Positions 46,647 to 55,325 of a DNA stretch of 64,000 nucleotides are shown piece by piece. The position numbers and the translations under genes were made by a program. This stretch comes from CBDCZY01 sp965224745 (lineage in GTDB: Bacteria; Pseudomonadota; Gammaproteobacteria; Methylococcales; Methylomonadaceae). Below the pieces are notes generated by a model. That model had not been told where the DNA came from. It was given only the letters and a program-made list of their open reading frames with translations, and made no database searches. The first letter of the stretch is position 1. Every line of letters begins with the position of its first letter. The stretch is from NCBI GenBank assembly GCA_965224745.1, contig CBDCZY010000009.1:682001-746000 (forward strand), written 5' to 3'.

Positions 46647-48506
46647 ATGCCGACATCCATAAACCAACAGCCGGATGTCGAAGTGCTGGGCCAACTATTG
46701 TCGGTTCAAAGTACACTCGATGTGATGCCGACTGTCGAAGGTTTATTCGAATTTTTATGCCATGCATTAGGGGATGTTCCGGGAATTACGACAGTTCATG
46801 CATGCACTGAGAATTTCTCTTACCCACAAGACAATTCTTTCCATACCGTTTGCACATTTTGTGCGGACAGCTGGCCTTATCTATTGGACACACTTCAGCC
46901 TGCATGCAAACTATCCGAGCTCCCTGATGTGAATTGCATAGGAATGCGTACAGCAAAGGCTCACTATGGATTCATGCAACTCAAAATTTGCGATGCAAGT
47001 AAGTACGCGCCGTATGAACCCTTTGTGATTAATCTCGCCAACTACATGGCTGTCATCTTAGAAAATCGACGAAGAACCGTTGAATTGTCGAGTGCTAAAG
47101 AAACGGCCGAGTCCGCCAATAACGCTAAGAGTGAATTTCTTGCAAGAATGAGTCACGAACTGCGAACGCCACTGAACGGCATTTTGGGCTACTCGCAAAT
47201 CCTACGACGCGATCAATCTCTTTCCGACAGCCAGTTAGAAGGAATCGCGATCATCGAACGCAGCGGCGAGCATCTCTTAACCCTGATCAACGATATTCTA
47301 GACGTCTCCAAAATCGAGGCCAGAAAGTTTGAACTCGAGTTGGTTGACTTTAATTTTCGAGATTTCATGAGAAATATCATCAAAATGATAACCATTCGGG
47401 CTGAACAAAAAAAGCTGTCTTTCAATTATCAACCGTCATCCAAATTGCCTGAGTTTGTTAGGGGTGATGAGAAAGGGCTCCGCCAAATCTTACTCAATTT
47501 GCTCGGCAATGCGATTAAATTTACAGAACGAGGCGGGGTAACTTTTCAGGTCGAACAGCACAAAAACGGCACAACGCAAAAACTGCATTTTCAGATTGTA
47601 GATACTGGAATTGGCATTGTAAAGGATGAATTGGAAGACATCTTTTTACCCTTTAAACAGGTCATACATGATACGCACTTTGAAGGAACGGGTTTAGGGT
47701 TAGCCATATCGCGCAGCCTCGTTAATCTTATGGGGGGTGAGCTACAAGTCAATAGCTCACCTGGTAATGGTAGTCGGTTTTGGTTTGTGATTGAATTGCC
47801 GGAAATCTCGAATGTCAAAAAATCAGGTCAAAAGGCACAGAAGCTTATAGTCGGATATAAAAATGAGCGAAAGAAAATTTTGGTTGTGGATGATAAGTGG
47901 GAGAATCGATCTGTTTTGATTGACATACTCAAACCTTTAGGTTTTGAGCTCTGGGAAGCAACGAATGGCGACCAGGCTCTTGCGAAAGCCTCCGAGATAA
48001 GACCTGACATTGTCTTAATGGACTTAGTCATGCCGGTAATGGACGGGTTCGAAGCTACACGGCAATTGAAGAAAAAATTTGCTTTCAAAAATATTCCTGT
48101 GATTGCTCTATCAGCAAGTGTATTTGAGGAAAACCAGAATCAAAGTAGAAAGGCGGGGTGTGATGACTTCATTCCGAAGCCCGTGCAAGTCGATGTTCTG
48201 CTTGAAAAGTTACAAAAGCATGTAAACGTCGAATGGACTTATGACAAAGATAATTTACGGGCAACTGAAAATGTCGAAGATTTCGACCCAACAATGGCGA
48301 ATGTAATACCACCGTCAAAAAAAGAAATCGAACGCCTTGGAGAATTAGCAAAGATTGGAGATATAAGGAGTATTGTGAAGCAATTGCAAAAAATAGAAGG
48401 GGCAGGTGAACAGTACGTCCCTTTTGTGAATATAGTTCAAAACTTGGCAAAACAGTATAAGTTGAAAGAGATTCGTAGATTTGTAAAAACTTTCCTTGGT
48501 CAGTAA
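46647..48506 (+). CDS. Hybrid histidine kinase with Cys-rich N-terminal sensor
   Basis: 619 residues. N-terminal GAF-like sensor (1-140) with seven cysteines (38, 53, 69, 72, 87, 97, 115). HisKA H box about residue 170 in ARMSHELRTPLNG, HATPase motifs LNLLGNAIKFTE and GTGLGLAISRSL, and a receiver with Asp about 459 in DIVLMDLVMP. The last about 60 residues resemble a helical tail with Glu/Lys. It is soluble. The sigma-54 regulator at 48603 is a likely output. It is translated just after the MEDS gene. Confidence 0.92.
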   Translation: MPTSINQQPDVEVLGQLLSVQSTLDVMPTVEGLFEFLCHALGDVPGITTVHACTENFSYPQDNSFHTVCTFCADSWPYLLDTLQPACKLSELPDVNCIGMRTAKAHYGFMQLKICDASKYAPYEPFVINLANYMAVILENRRRTVELSSAKETAESANNAKSEFLARMSHELRTPLNGILGYSQILRRDQSLSDSQLEGIAIIERSGEHLLTLINDILDVSKIEARKFELELVDFNFRDFMRNIIKMITIRAEQKKLSFNYQPSSKLPEFVRGDEKGLRQILLNLLGNAIKFTERGGVTFQVEQHKNGTTQKLHFQIVDTGIGIVKDELEDIFLPFKQVIHDTHFEGTGLGLAISRSLVNLMGGELQVNSSPGNGSRFWFVIELPEISNVKKSGQKAQKLIVGYKNERKKILVVDDKWENRSVLIDILKPLGFELWEATNGDQALAKASEIRPDIVLMDLVMPVMDGFEATRQLKKKFAFKNIPVIALSASVFEENQNQSRKAGCDDFIPKPVQVDVLLEKLQKHVNVEWTYDKDNLRATENVEDFDPTMANVIPPSKKEIERLGELAKIGDIRSIVKQLQKIEGAGEQYVPFVNIVQNLAKQYKLKEIRRFVKTFLGQ

Positions 48507-48602
48507 TTGCTCGAAATATAAAATTCAGTCATTACAAAAAGCCATTTTCTAGTGTAAATTAAACTCGACAGTTCCCACGGAGCATCCTATTCAAAACGCA
48601 GG

Positions 48603-50135
48603 TCAAGCAAGATAGTCTGACTTGCTGATTCCCAGTTTTTTGATGCGAAATCGTGTAGTGCCCGGCTTGAGTTCGAGTAGCACCGCAGCGCCATTTGGAC
48701 CGCTTATCACACCGTTGGTTTTCTTAAGTATTGTGATGATGTGCTGTCTTTCAATCTCGTGCAGAGCAAGGGATCCGTTTACGCTCGACGATGCAGCCGA
48801 TTCTTGCGCCGTTTTCAGTTGCGGCTCCAGCTCATCAATATTCGTTTTATCGAAACGCCAAGGAATATCCAGTTCTTCGCGATCAGACAGGATAACTGCA
48901 CGTTCAATAACGTTTTGCAAGTCACGGATATTCCCTGGCCAGTCGTAGTTCCGTAGTTTTTCCATACATCTATTAGATATATTGGTAATCGATTTTTGGT
49001 GCTTGCGCGCGAATCGTTCAAGAAAAAACACTGCGAGCTCCTCAACGTCTCCACTTCTTTGCCTCAGCGGTGGAATCTCAAGTGGAAATACGTTCAAGCG
49101 AAAGTAAAGATCGGATCGAAAGCGCCCATTTTTTATCTCTGCTGGCAGATCTCGATTGGTTGCCGCAATAATACGGACGTCAACCTTGCGGGTCTTCGAC
49201 GACCCTACCGGTTCGAATTCCTGCTCCTGCAGAACGCGTAACAATTTTGCCTGGGTTTCCAGCGGCAGTTCACTAACCTCGTCCAGAAACAGCGTTCCGC
49301 CGTGGGCAATCTCGAAGCGACCAGACCGCTTGTCCACTGCGCCGGTAAACGCACCTTTCACGTGGCCGAATAGTTCGCTCTCGACCAAGCCTGCAGAAAT
49401 TGCAGCACAATTGAGTTTTACGAGCGGCCGGTCGCCACGAAGGCTGTACTCATGCACAGTGCGGGCGAGGAGTTCTTTCCCGGTGCCCGTTTCGCCGCAA
49501 ATCAATACGGTCGTGGTACTGGGCGCAACTTTCTTTGCATCAGTAATTATGCCTTTTAGACTGTCGCTTGAGCCTATGATCTCGTGCTGTCCATGATGCT
49601 GTCTAATCTCTTCCTGAAGATAGGCATTCTCGGTTTGTAGACGACTCTTGAGCACTTTCACCTCATCCAGTGCGACAGTCAATTCAGTTGTTCGCGCGAT
49701 AACGCGCTTTTCGAGTTCATTATTGGCGACCTCGAGCTCACGACTTATTCGAGTGAGCGAGAGTTGCGTCGCAACTCTGGCCTGCACCTCCTCGTGGCGA
49801 AAGGGTTTGGTAATGTAGTCAGCGGCACCAAGCTCGAAGGCTTGTATTTTGCTATCGAGGTTATCGAGGGCAGTCATAAAAATTATCTGAATATTGCGTG
49901 TGGATTCGTCTGACTTTAGGGCACGGCAAGCTTCATAGCCATCCATACTCGGCATCAGCACATCGAGCAAAATCAAGTCTGGCAACGCATGTTTTGATTG
50001 TTCGACCGCACTTTCACCATCTTCGGCCACAAGCACACGGTAGCCTTCGACATTCAGGCATGCCAGCAATACATCAAGGTTAGTTGGATCGTCGTCTACT
50101 ACCAGTATCGTCGCCGACCCCTCTATTTTATTCAT
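48603..50135 (-). CDS. Sigma-54-dependent response regulator (REC-AAA+-HTH)
   Basis: 510 residues from ATG 50135; an in-frame start at 50165 would add ten. Receiver with phospho-Asp about 58 in DLILLDVLMPSMDGY, coiled coil (about 130-180), AAA+ domain with Walker A GETGTGKE (about 214-221), GAFTGA at about 261-266 for sigma-54 contact, and a C-terminal Fis/FhlA-type helix-turn-helix (GPNGAAVLLELKPGTTRFRI). It is divergent from the P460 operon and convergent with the hybrid kinase. GC-rich relative to the surroundings. Confidence 0.94.
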   Translation of the reverse strand: MNKIEGSATILVVDDDPTNLDVLLACLNVEGYRVLVAEDGESAVEQSKHALPDLILLDVLMPSMDGYEACRALKSDESTRNIQIIFMTALDNLDSKIQAFELGAADYITKPFRHEEVQARVATQLSLTRISRELEVANNELEKRVIARTTELTVALDEVKVLKSRLQTENAYLQEEIRQHHGQHEIIGSSDSLKGIITDAKKVAPSTTTVLICGETGTGKELLARTVHEYSLRGDRPLVKLNCAAISAGLVESELFGHVKGAFTGAVDKRSGRFEIAHGGTLFLDEVSELPLETQAKLLRVLQEQEFEPVGSSKTRKVDVRIIAATNRDLPAEIKNGRFRSDLYFRLNVFPLEIPPLRQRSGDVEELAVFFLERFARKHQKSITNISNRCMEKLRNYDWPGNIRDLQNVIERAVILSDREELDIPWRFDKTNIDELEPQLKTAQESAASSSVNGSLALHEIERQHIITILKKTNGVISGPNGAAVLLELKPGTTRFRIKKLGISKSDYLA

Positions 50136-50424
50136 CACGCGTACCTTAGAATCCTTCTGAACCATCCTTTGAGCAAAGGATACCTCATCTCACCTTTATA
50201 ACGCTGTCGCGGATTTTCCACCATTTCGCAATCCACTATCAATCCTATTCATTTGTTAAGGAGCACTGAAAATCATATTGACTGCTGATTAAATGCGTAA
50301 TTTACCTAATAGTTTTGCTGATATTTCCGATCCTCTCTGGCAATTTCGGTACACAGTGCATTTCAGAAGACGTTCGGCACAACTGCCGACAAAACTTAAC
50401 ATCTTGGTGGACGTCTCGATTTTA

Positions 50425-50472
50425 AACATTTTGCCATTTTAAAACATATTGCGGCAGCCGATACAAAATGTT
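50425..50472. promoter_or_regulatory. Inverted repeat, candidate enhancer for the sigma-54 activator
   Basis: AACATTTTG (50425-50433) and CAAAATGTT (50464-50472) are perfect inverse copies centred about 80 bp upstream of the -24 element. A TCGGCA/TGCCGA hairpin near 50372 lies further up. Spacing is typical for a sigma-54 activator enhancer, but binding is inferred only. Confidence 0.5.
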
Positions 50473-50526
50473 GCAGTGTTACCTTCTAGAAACATATAAG
50501 TTACTGAAATAAAATGTCTTTTAATG

Positions 50527-50542
50527 TTGGTATGGTTATTGC
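50527..50542 (+). promoter_or_regulatory. Sigma-54 promoter upstream of the P460 operon
   Basis: TTGGTATGGTTATTGC fits the -24/-12 consensus TTGGYAYGRNNNTTGC, with exactly ten bases between GG and GC. Transcription would start near 50553, giving a leader of about 155 bases to the P460 ATG. An activator with GAFTGA lies divergently next door. Confidence 0.75.
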
Positions 50543-50707
50543 CATATTATTGATTGTCTGACGAACCACAAAATAAATTGTTAGCAGCCACGGTAGTAAA
50601 CCAAAGCTGGGAACTAGCGCTGGTTTAAATTCGCTAAATGCGCGTTTTATTCGACTGTGGTCAAAAGTGCCAAACAAAAATATCAATTAATAATTTAGGA
50701 GATAACT

Positions 50708-51328
50708 ATGAACTCAACAGCCAGAAATCGACCTTTAATGCAATTCACAATACTGATAGCCACAATTATAGTCTTGCCATTCAGTAATGCAGTCGCTGGT
50801 GATTCCAAGAAATACGAAGCTAAATTCAACACAGCTGGAGAATTGATAAGGCCAGCAGGTTGGCGCGAATGGGTATTTGTCGGCAGTCCGCTGACGCCCA
50901 ATTCTCTGAACGGTGGTAAAGCCCCCTTCCCGGAATTTCACTCGGTCTACATCGACCCGAAGAGTTGGTCGCACTGGAAGAAGACCGGCACATTTCGCGA
51001 GGGCACGATGTTTGCCAAAGAACTGTCTTTGGTTGGCGACACCGTTGCAACAAGCGGCAAGGGATATTTCAACGGTGAATTCCAGGGATTCGAAATCGCC
51101 CACAAAGACTCCAAGAGGTACTCGAAAGAGACAGATGGATGGGCCTACTATACGTTTGGACACCAACCCGAACCGTATGTGAATTCAACGGCAGCCAAGC
51201 CAATAGCGGCCTGCGCAGCGTGTCATACAGCGGCAGCAGCCGACGACATGGTTTTTACTCAGAACTACCCAATTCTTCGTGCCGCTAAAGGCTCAGGTAC
51301 TAAGGGTGCGGGAGTTGGCGGCAAATGA
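50708..51328 (+). CDS. Cytochrome P460
   Basis: 206 residues. Signal peptide about 1-30 (ends NAVA). Periplasmic P460 fold with AGWREWVFVGSPLTPNSLNG, WSHWKKTGTFREGT, then Lys104 in FAKELSLVG, and the haem motif CAACH at 169-173. In Nitrosomonas P460 a Lys in the same VKEL context is cross-linked to haem, and the enzyme oxidises hydroxylamine. The conserved Lys suggests a true P460 rather than a cytochrome c'-beta. It has a strong AGGAGA ribosome site and leads the sigma-54 operon. Confidence 0.9.
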   Translation: MNSTARNRPLMQFTILIATIIVLPFSNAVAGDSKKYEAKFNTAGELIRPAGWREWVFVGSPLTPNSLNGGKAPFPEFHSVYIDPKSWSHWKKTGTFREGTMFAKELSLVGDTVATSGKGYFNGEFQGFEIAHKDSKRYSKETDGWAYYTFGHQPEPYVNSTAAKPIAACAACHTAAAADDMVFTQNYPILRAAKGSGTKGAGVGGK

Positions 51329-51410
51329 CGGTAAGGACCCGGTTGGTGTGCCATGCTACTAACAAATCATGCCAAGGATGGCTCTTTTCAAGGTAAGTAA
51401 GGGAAACGAA

Positions 51411-51518
51411 TTGCGCATGAAGATGCTTATTGTCGTAATGGCGACTGGATTTACATCTGCGCTAATCTCTTGCTCAACGAATAATTTGGGAGCCAGCTGG
51501 TATGGATTGATCGTCTGA
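51411..51518 (+). CDS. Small lipoprotein (35 residues) in the P460 operon
   Basis: Start TTG 51411, with AAGGG seven bases upstream; ATG 51417 is an alternative. The short hydrophobic signal ends in SALISC, a lipobox, followed by a 14-residue mature peptide STNNLGASWYGLIV. It lies between P460 and the diheme cytochrome c. It resembles entericidin-type mini lipoproteins only in size. Function unknown. Confidence 0.5.
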   Translation: MRMKMLIVVMATGFTSALISCSTNNLGASWYGLIV

Positions 51519-51546
51519 TCAATTCCTCTAAGTCTACTCGGAACTT

Positions 51547-52287
51547 ATGAAATTAAATCCCGCTACTCGATATATTCTGATCGGATCCGTATCCGTGCTA
51601 CTTTTGGTGATTACGTGGGCGACGAATCGACTCGCACCCGAATCAGCACCGGTGGCACGCGGTGCGGCCTACGCTCAAGTTAGAGCTTGTATCAGATGTC
51701 ACGGTGATCCCAACAATCCACAGATAGACGCCAACGACACCGACTGCTCGGATGTAAACACGATGTCGTGGCATCCAAACTATAGTGCGAAATGTGCCGA
51801 TGTGATCGCATATTTCGAAGCCGTTCGGCTAAGCAAAAATTTTAAAGACCGTGCACGGATTAACAACGGTGGTCCGTTAATTATCGGCGAACAACTCGCT
51901 CGAAAGTACCACTGCTTCCAATGCCACGGTCAATTAGGCCAGGGTGGTTTCATGAACGCCAAGTCGCTTAAAGGGTATGTACCAGGCTATTTTGGGGGTG
52001 ACTTTAAAATCCTCACCAGAAATGCAGACCCGGACTCAGTCGGCGAGTGGATCATGCACGGCACAGACTCGACAATTTTGGAAAAACCTATAACCGGTAG
52101 GATTGCCAAGTTCTTTTTCGGGAGGCAGGCAGTACACATGCCAAGCTACAAATCTCTGGAACTTAAAGAAATAGACATTCTGACAAACTATGTGATCGCG
52201 CTCAATCGATTGGGACCGATGACTGCTGAAATTGTTCGCTCATATGGCAAACAATCACGAGCAACCAATCAAACCCGAAGGAGGTAG
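51547..52287 (+). CDS. Membrane-anchored diheme cytochrome c
   Basis: 246 residues. An N-terminal membrane anchor or uncleaved signal (about 9-26) is followed by two haem motifs, CIRCH (48-52) and CFQCH (123-127). A Met ligand is likely at VHMPSY near the C-terminus. It is a probable electron acceptor for P460. The stop codon overlaps the ribosome site of the truncated haemoglobin, indicating coupling. Confidence 0.85.
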   Translation: MKLNPATRYILIGSVSVLLLVITWATNRLAPESAPVARGAAYAQVRACIRCHGDPNNPQIDANDTDCSDVNTMSWHPNYSAKCADVIAYFEAVRLSKNFKDRARINNGGPLIIGEQLARKYHCFQCHGQLGQGGFMNAKSLKGYVPGYFGGDFKILTRNADPDSVGEWIMHGTDSTILEKPITGRIAKFFFGRQAVHMPSYKSLELKEIDILTNYVIALNRLGPMTAEIVRSYGKQSRATNQTRRR

Positions 52288-52291
52288 AAGA

Positions 52292-52663
52292 ATGAATACG
52301 ATAACACTTTATAAACGCCTTGGCGGATATGATGCCATTGCCACCGTCGTAGACGCGTTGATGGTACGGATCAAAAATGACGACAAGTTGCGCCGCTTCT
52401 ATGACCACAGGGGCGCGGACGGGATAGCGCGCGAGCAACAATTGCTGGTCGACTATCTGTGCTCGTCGACGGGCGGTCCGATGGTATACACAGGGCGTGA
52501 CATGAAGCCCTTGCATGCTGGAATGCGCCTTGATGAAGAAGACTGGAAGCGCGCGATGGCGCATTTAACTGCGACTCTAGACGCTTTTGAAGTGCCAGAA
52601 CTGGAAAAAGGCGAGGTAACGAGCTTTCACGAGAACCTGAAGTCAGGCATAGTCGAAGTATAA
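52292..52663 (+). CDS. Group 1 truncated haemoglobin
   Basis: 123 residues from ATG 52292, with AAGGAGG eight bases upstream. It has LYKRLGGYDAIATVVDAL and the proximal His region YTGRDMKPLHAGMRL. The B9/B10 pair, usually Phe-Tyr in VDxFYxRV, reads Leu-Met here. It is a likely cytosolic NO or O2 binding protein. It is in the P460 operon and more GC-rich than its neighbours. Confidence 0.88.
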   Translation: MNTITLYKRLGGYDAIATVVDALMVRIKNDDKLRRFYDHRGADGIAREQQLLVDYLCSSTGGPMVYTGRDMKPLHAGMRLDEEDWKRAMAHLTATLDAFEVPELEKGEVTSFHENLKSGIVEV

Positions 52664-52687
52664 ACTGAGGATATGAGGTATAGAAAA

Positions 52688-52997
52688 ATGAAAAAAAATT
52701 CAAAAGCTAGAAATGATAATTTACTTACTTTTAGCACAATTTTACTGGCTTTACTGATAATTATAATGTTGCTGAACTCAAAGAGAATAGTCGCTGAAGA
52801 ATTACGCTTTTCACCCCACGTGGATAAATCAGGCAATATTAGTCTACCTAAAGATTTTCGAAAGTCCATGACCCATTTAGGTTCCTGGTTTGTTCCAGAT
52901 GGCGACGCTAGTGGTTTCCATGATGTATATACAGAACCTGATAGTGTACGCATCTACCGTGACACAGGAAAGTTTCCAGACGGTGCTACCTTAATTA
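52688..52997 (+). pseudogene. Second P460-like gene, N-terminal half (split by an IS)
   Basis: A signal peptide (about 1-36, from ATG 52688) is followed by a P460-like chain with MTHLGSWFVPDG, FHDVYTEPDS and YRDTGKFPDGATLI. The sequence is cut at 52997 by the TAATTA target duplication. Fused in frame to the 54685 part it gives about 199 residues. It starts about 25 bp after the truncated haemoglobin, with a GAGGT ribosome site. Confidence 0.85.
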
Positions 52998-54678
52998 GTT
53001 TCCGTCCAAAAACAGCGAATTATTTGCTATAAAAAAAATGACACCAGACCAGTCGCCAAAAATGAATTGCTTTGTACGGTAGGGTTTGCTGCATATTGGT
53101 CAACCCTCAATCTTTTTGTAAAAATTACATTTTTTAGGCACATCTTTCCTGAGGAACTATTACACCCTTGATCAGCCTGTTTGTGGTTACCCTAATTTTA
53201 ACTAGGGTGCTTGTAATCGAGCCATTATCACTAAATTGTGTGTAACCACCGATGACCACACATAGTTTTTAAAATGCTCTAGACCTTTCCAGTTACAGCG
53301 AGACAAGCCAAAGCATCGTTTCAAGTAAGAGATACCGGCTTCAATTCCAGCTCTGAAATTTCTGAGCTTTCTGTAAACCCAGGGGCTTTTCGTCATCTCA
53401 AGTATGGCTAACCCTTTTTTCTTATGGAAAGCAACATCTTTTATGTTTCGTTGTTTAGCCGTGTCGAGATTTTCTTTGCTGGCATACCCCCCGTCTGCTG
53501 CGACTTGCCTGGGCGCCTTACCATAGTGGTCAATATGACGATCCACCATGGGGATGAACTGTTCCGAATCAGCCGGGTTACCCGTTTCAACGACAACATC
53601 CAGTACCATACCACTGCGACCCGTACTTAAATTCAGTTTGTGTCCATATTGTATATCCCGGCTGCCTTTAACAATAATATCGCTGTGTGCTTCAAACAGA
53701 CTGAATACTTTTTCCGATGCGGGGACTTTCTCTCCATTAAACACACGTCTTGTCGTTTGATTGATGACCTGATCAATCAAAGGCAGATAATGATTGACCT
53801 CCAGGCGCCAATATTCCCAGCCGGGTGGCGGTTTTACATGACCGGCTATTTGCGCATTGTTGAGGTACTGACGTGTCTTTTTCGTGTAGTGAACAAGATC
53901 ACTGTATAAGGCTTTTTTCTTATCCTTTCCACGGGTATAGATAATTGCACGCGCACGTTTTTTTGCTGCGCGATAATGGTGATGGCAGTCAAATTCCAAA
54001 CCCATTTCGCTGGCTTGATTGAGTAATCTCGTCATCACCCGCACGGCATCCCATAACAGGCTACTGTCGGTTGGTTCGTGGATATGTGTTTCTGTGACGG
54101 TACTATCAATGCGCAACATGCTGCCTTTTTCAATGCCGGTTTTATTGGCATCATTGAGCAATGCCAGGTTAATACGTTCCCATGTCGGGTCGAGTATCCG
54201 GCTGATTGCCCCTTGCAAAGCCGACTTCTTGGGGACAAATCCATCGCTCAGCCGGGCAAATGTTTGACACGAGACCGAATCCAGCAAAACAAATGATAAT
54301 TCTTCATAACTGAGTTGCCGATGTTGCTTTAAGATCGCGCAACGTAATATGGATTCAACTGACATCCCTTTTCGACCACTTTCATCTTTTAAATCGATCG
54401 TGCAGATGTCTTTTTCTACCCAATCCAGTATTTCTCTATGTTCATCCAATATCATGGAAATAATTTTTAATTCTTGGCCAATCTCGTGTTCAACATAATT
54501 ATCGAATATACTTGTCTGTAGGCGTTGTTTTTGGCGCATCTTTTTCCCTCGGCTTTTTTTAATTATGTTTAGAATCAATTGCTTAGATTATAAGCATACC
54601 AGAATTAGCCGGGGAATTCATCTTGTTTTTGTGATTTTTTCTATGTTTTTCATAGGGTTGTAGTTTATGGATGAGAAC
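52998..54678 (-). mobile_element. ISNCY-type insertion sequence, 1681 bp
   Basis: The left end GTTTCCGTCCAAAAAC and the reverse complement of the right end GTTCTCATCCATAAAC match at 12 of 16. TAATTA is present on both sides (52992-52997 and 54679-54684) as a 6-bp target duplication. The element contains one transposase on the minus strand, opposite to the interrupted gene. Confidence 0.88.
53202..54539 (-). CDS. ISNCY-family transposase
   Basis: 445 residues from ATG 54539, with a GAGGG ribosome site. It has SSIFDNYVEHEIGQELK-like N-terminal blocks, RCAILKQHRQLSYEELSF, SMLRIDSTVTETHIHEPTDS with the first catalytic Asp, and AADGGYASKENL with a second. The C-terminal FRAGIEAGISYLKRCFGLSR contains the Glu motif. 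It appears intact. Confidence 0.88.
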   Translation of the reverse strand: MRQKQRLQTSIFDNYVEHEIGQELKIISMILDEHREILDWVEKDICTIDLKDESGRKGMSVESILRCAILKQHRQLSYEELSFVLLDSVSCQTFARLSDGFVPKKSALQGAISRILDPTWERINLALLNDANKTGIEKGSMLRIDSTVTETHIHEPTDSSLLWDAVRVMTRLLNQASEMGLEFDCHHHYRAAKKRARAIIYTRGKDKKKALYSDLVHYTKKTRQYLNNAQIAGHVKPPPGWEYWRLEVNHYLPLIDQVINQTTRRVFNGEKVPASEKVFSLFEAHSDIIVKGSRDIQYGHKLNLSTGRSGMVLDVVVETGNPADSEQFIPMVDRHIDHYGKAPRQVAADGGYASKENLDTAKQRNIKDVAFHKKKGLAILEMTKSPWVYRKLRNFRAGIEAGISYLKRCFGLSRCNWKGLEHFKNYVWSSVVTHNLVIMARLQAP

Positions 54679-54974
54679 TAATTAAGGAATTACGAGCATC
54701 TAATTCTGGTGACTATAGCACGGGAAAAAACGTCAGCTATGCAACAAGTACTATTAAGCAATGGTTCGTAATGATTAAGGATACCAAGGGGCGTTTTGAT
54801 AAAAACCTAGCATGGGGTGATGGTTGGGGCTGGGCCCTAATCAAGACCAACAATACTAAGGAAAACGTGACCATTAATTATCGTACTGAATGTTTAGGGT
54901 GTCATATACCGGCAAAAAAAACCGACTGGATCTATATTGAAGGTTACCCGACATTATCCAGACCTAAACAATAA
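54679..54974 (+). pseudogene. Second P460-like gene, C-terminal half
   Basis: From the right TAATTA duplication the frame reads KELRASNSGDYSTGKN, YATSTIKQWFVMIKD, GWGWALIKTNN and the haem motif CLGCH, then TDWIYIEGYPTL. This matches the end of cytochrome P460. Lys in KEL is the presumed haem cross-link and lies at the exact junction. It is not translated as part of a whole protein at present. Confidence 0.85.
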
Positions 54975-55325
54975 CAATCCTTTTTGGAGAGTAATTGTAT
55001 AAGAGTAACTTATATCGGAAAATAATAATTAAAATTTCTATATATAGTCTTCATGCTCAGCTTCTATTATTACCAGCTTAAAAATTTACTTCACTCAACA
55101 ACCAGCTAAGAACCAAACGGGTCGGACTCAATATCATTCCGTTAAGCACTAATTTATTGATTTGCTTAGCCCTCTTATCGTTACAAAAGAGTAATTTGGT
55201 TTTGACTTCGGCCTTTCTTAACTTCTTCCAGTTTTTATAGGTTCAATGGTACAGGCAATATAATCAATTATCGCTTCCTATCGTAAAACCATTTGCAAAC
55301 AGCTTCAAGAGTTGTCACCAAGCTA
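54975..55325. other. 350-bp gap, no gene seen
   Basis: AT-rich sequence between the P460 relic and the convergent patatin gene. No clear hairpin terminator or RNA is apparent. Confidence 0.4.

Noticed and set aside
50370..50392. GGCAC...GC near 50372 as a second sigma-54 promoter
   Set aside because: Only seven bases separate GG and GC; ten are required.
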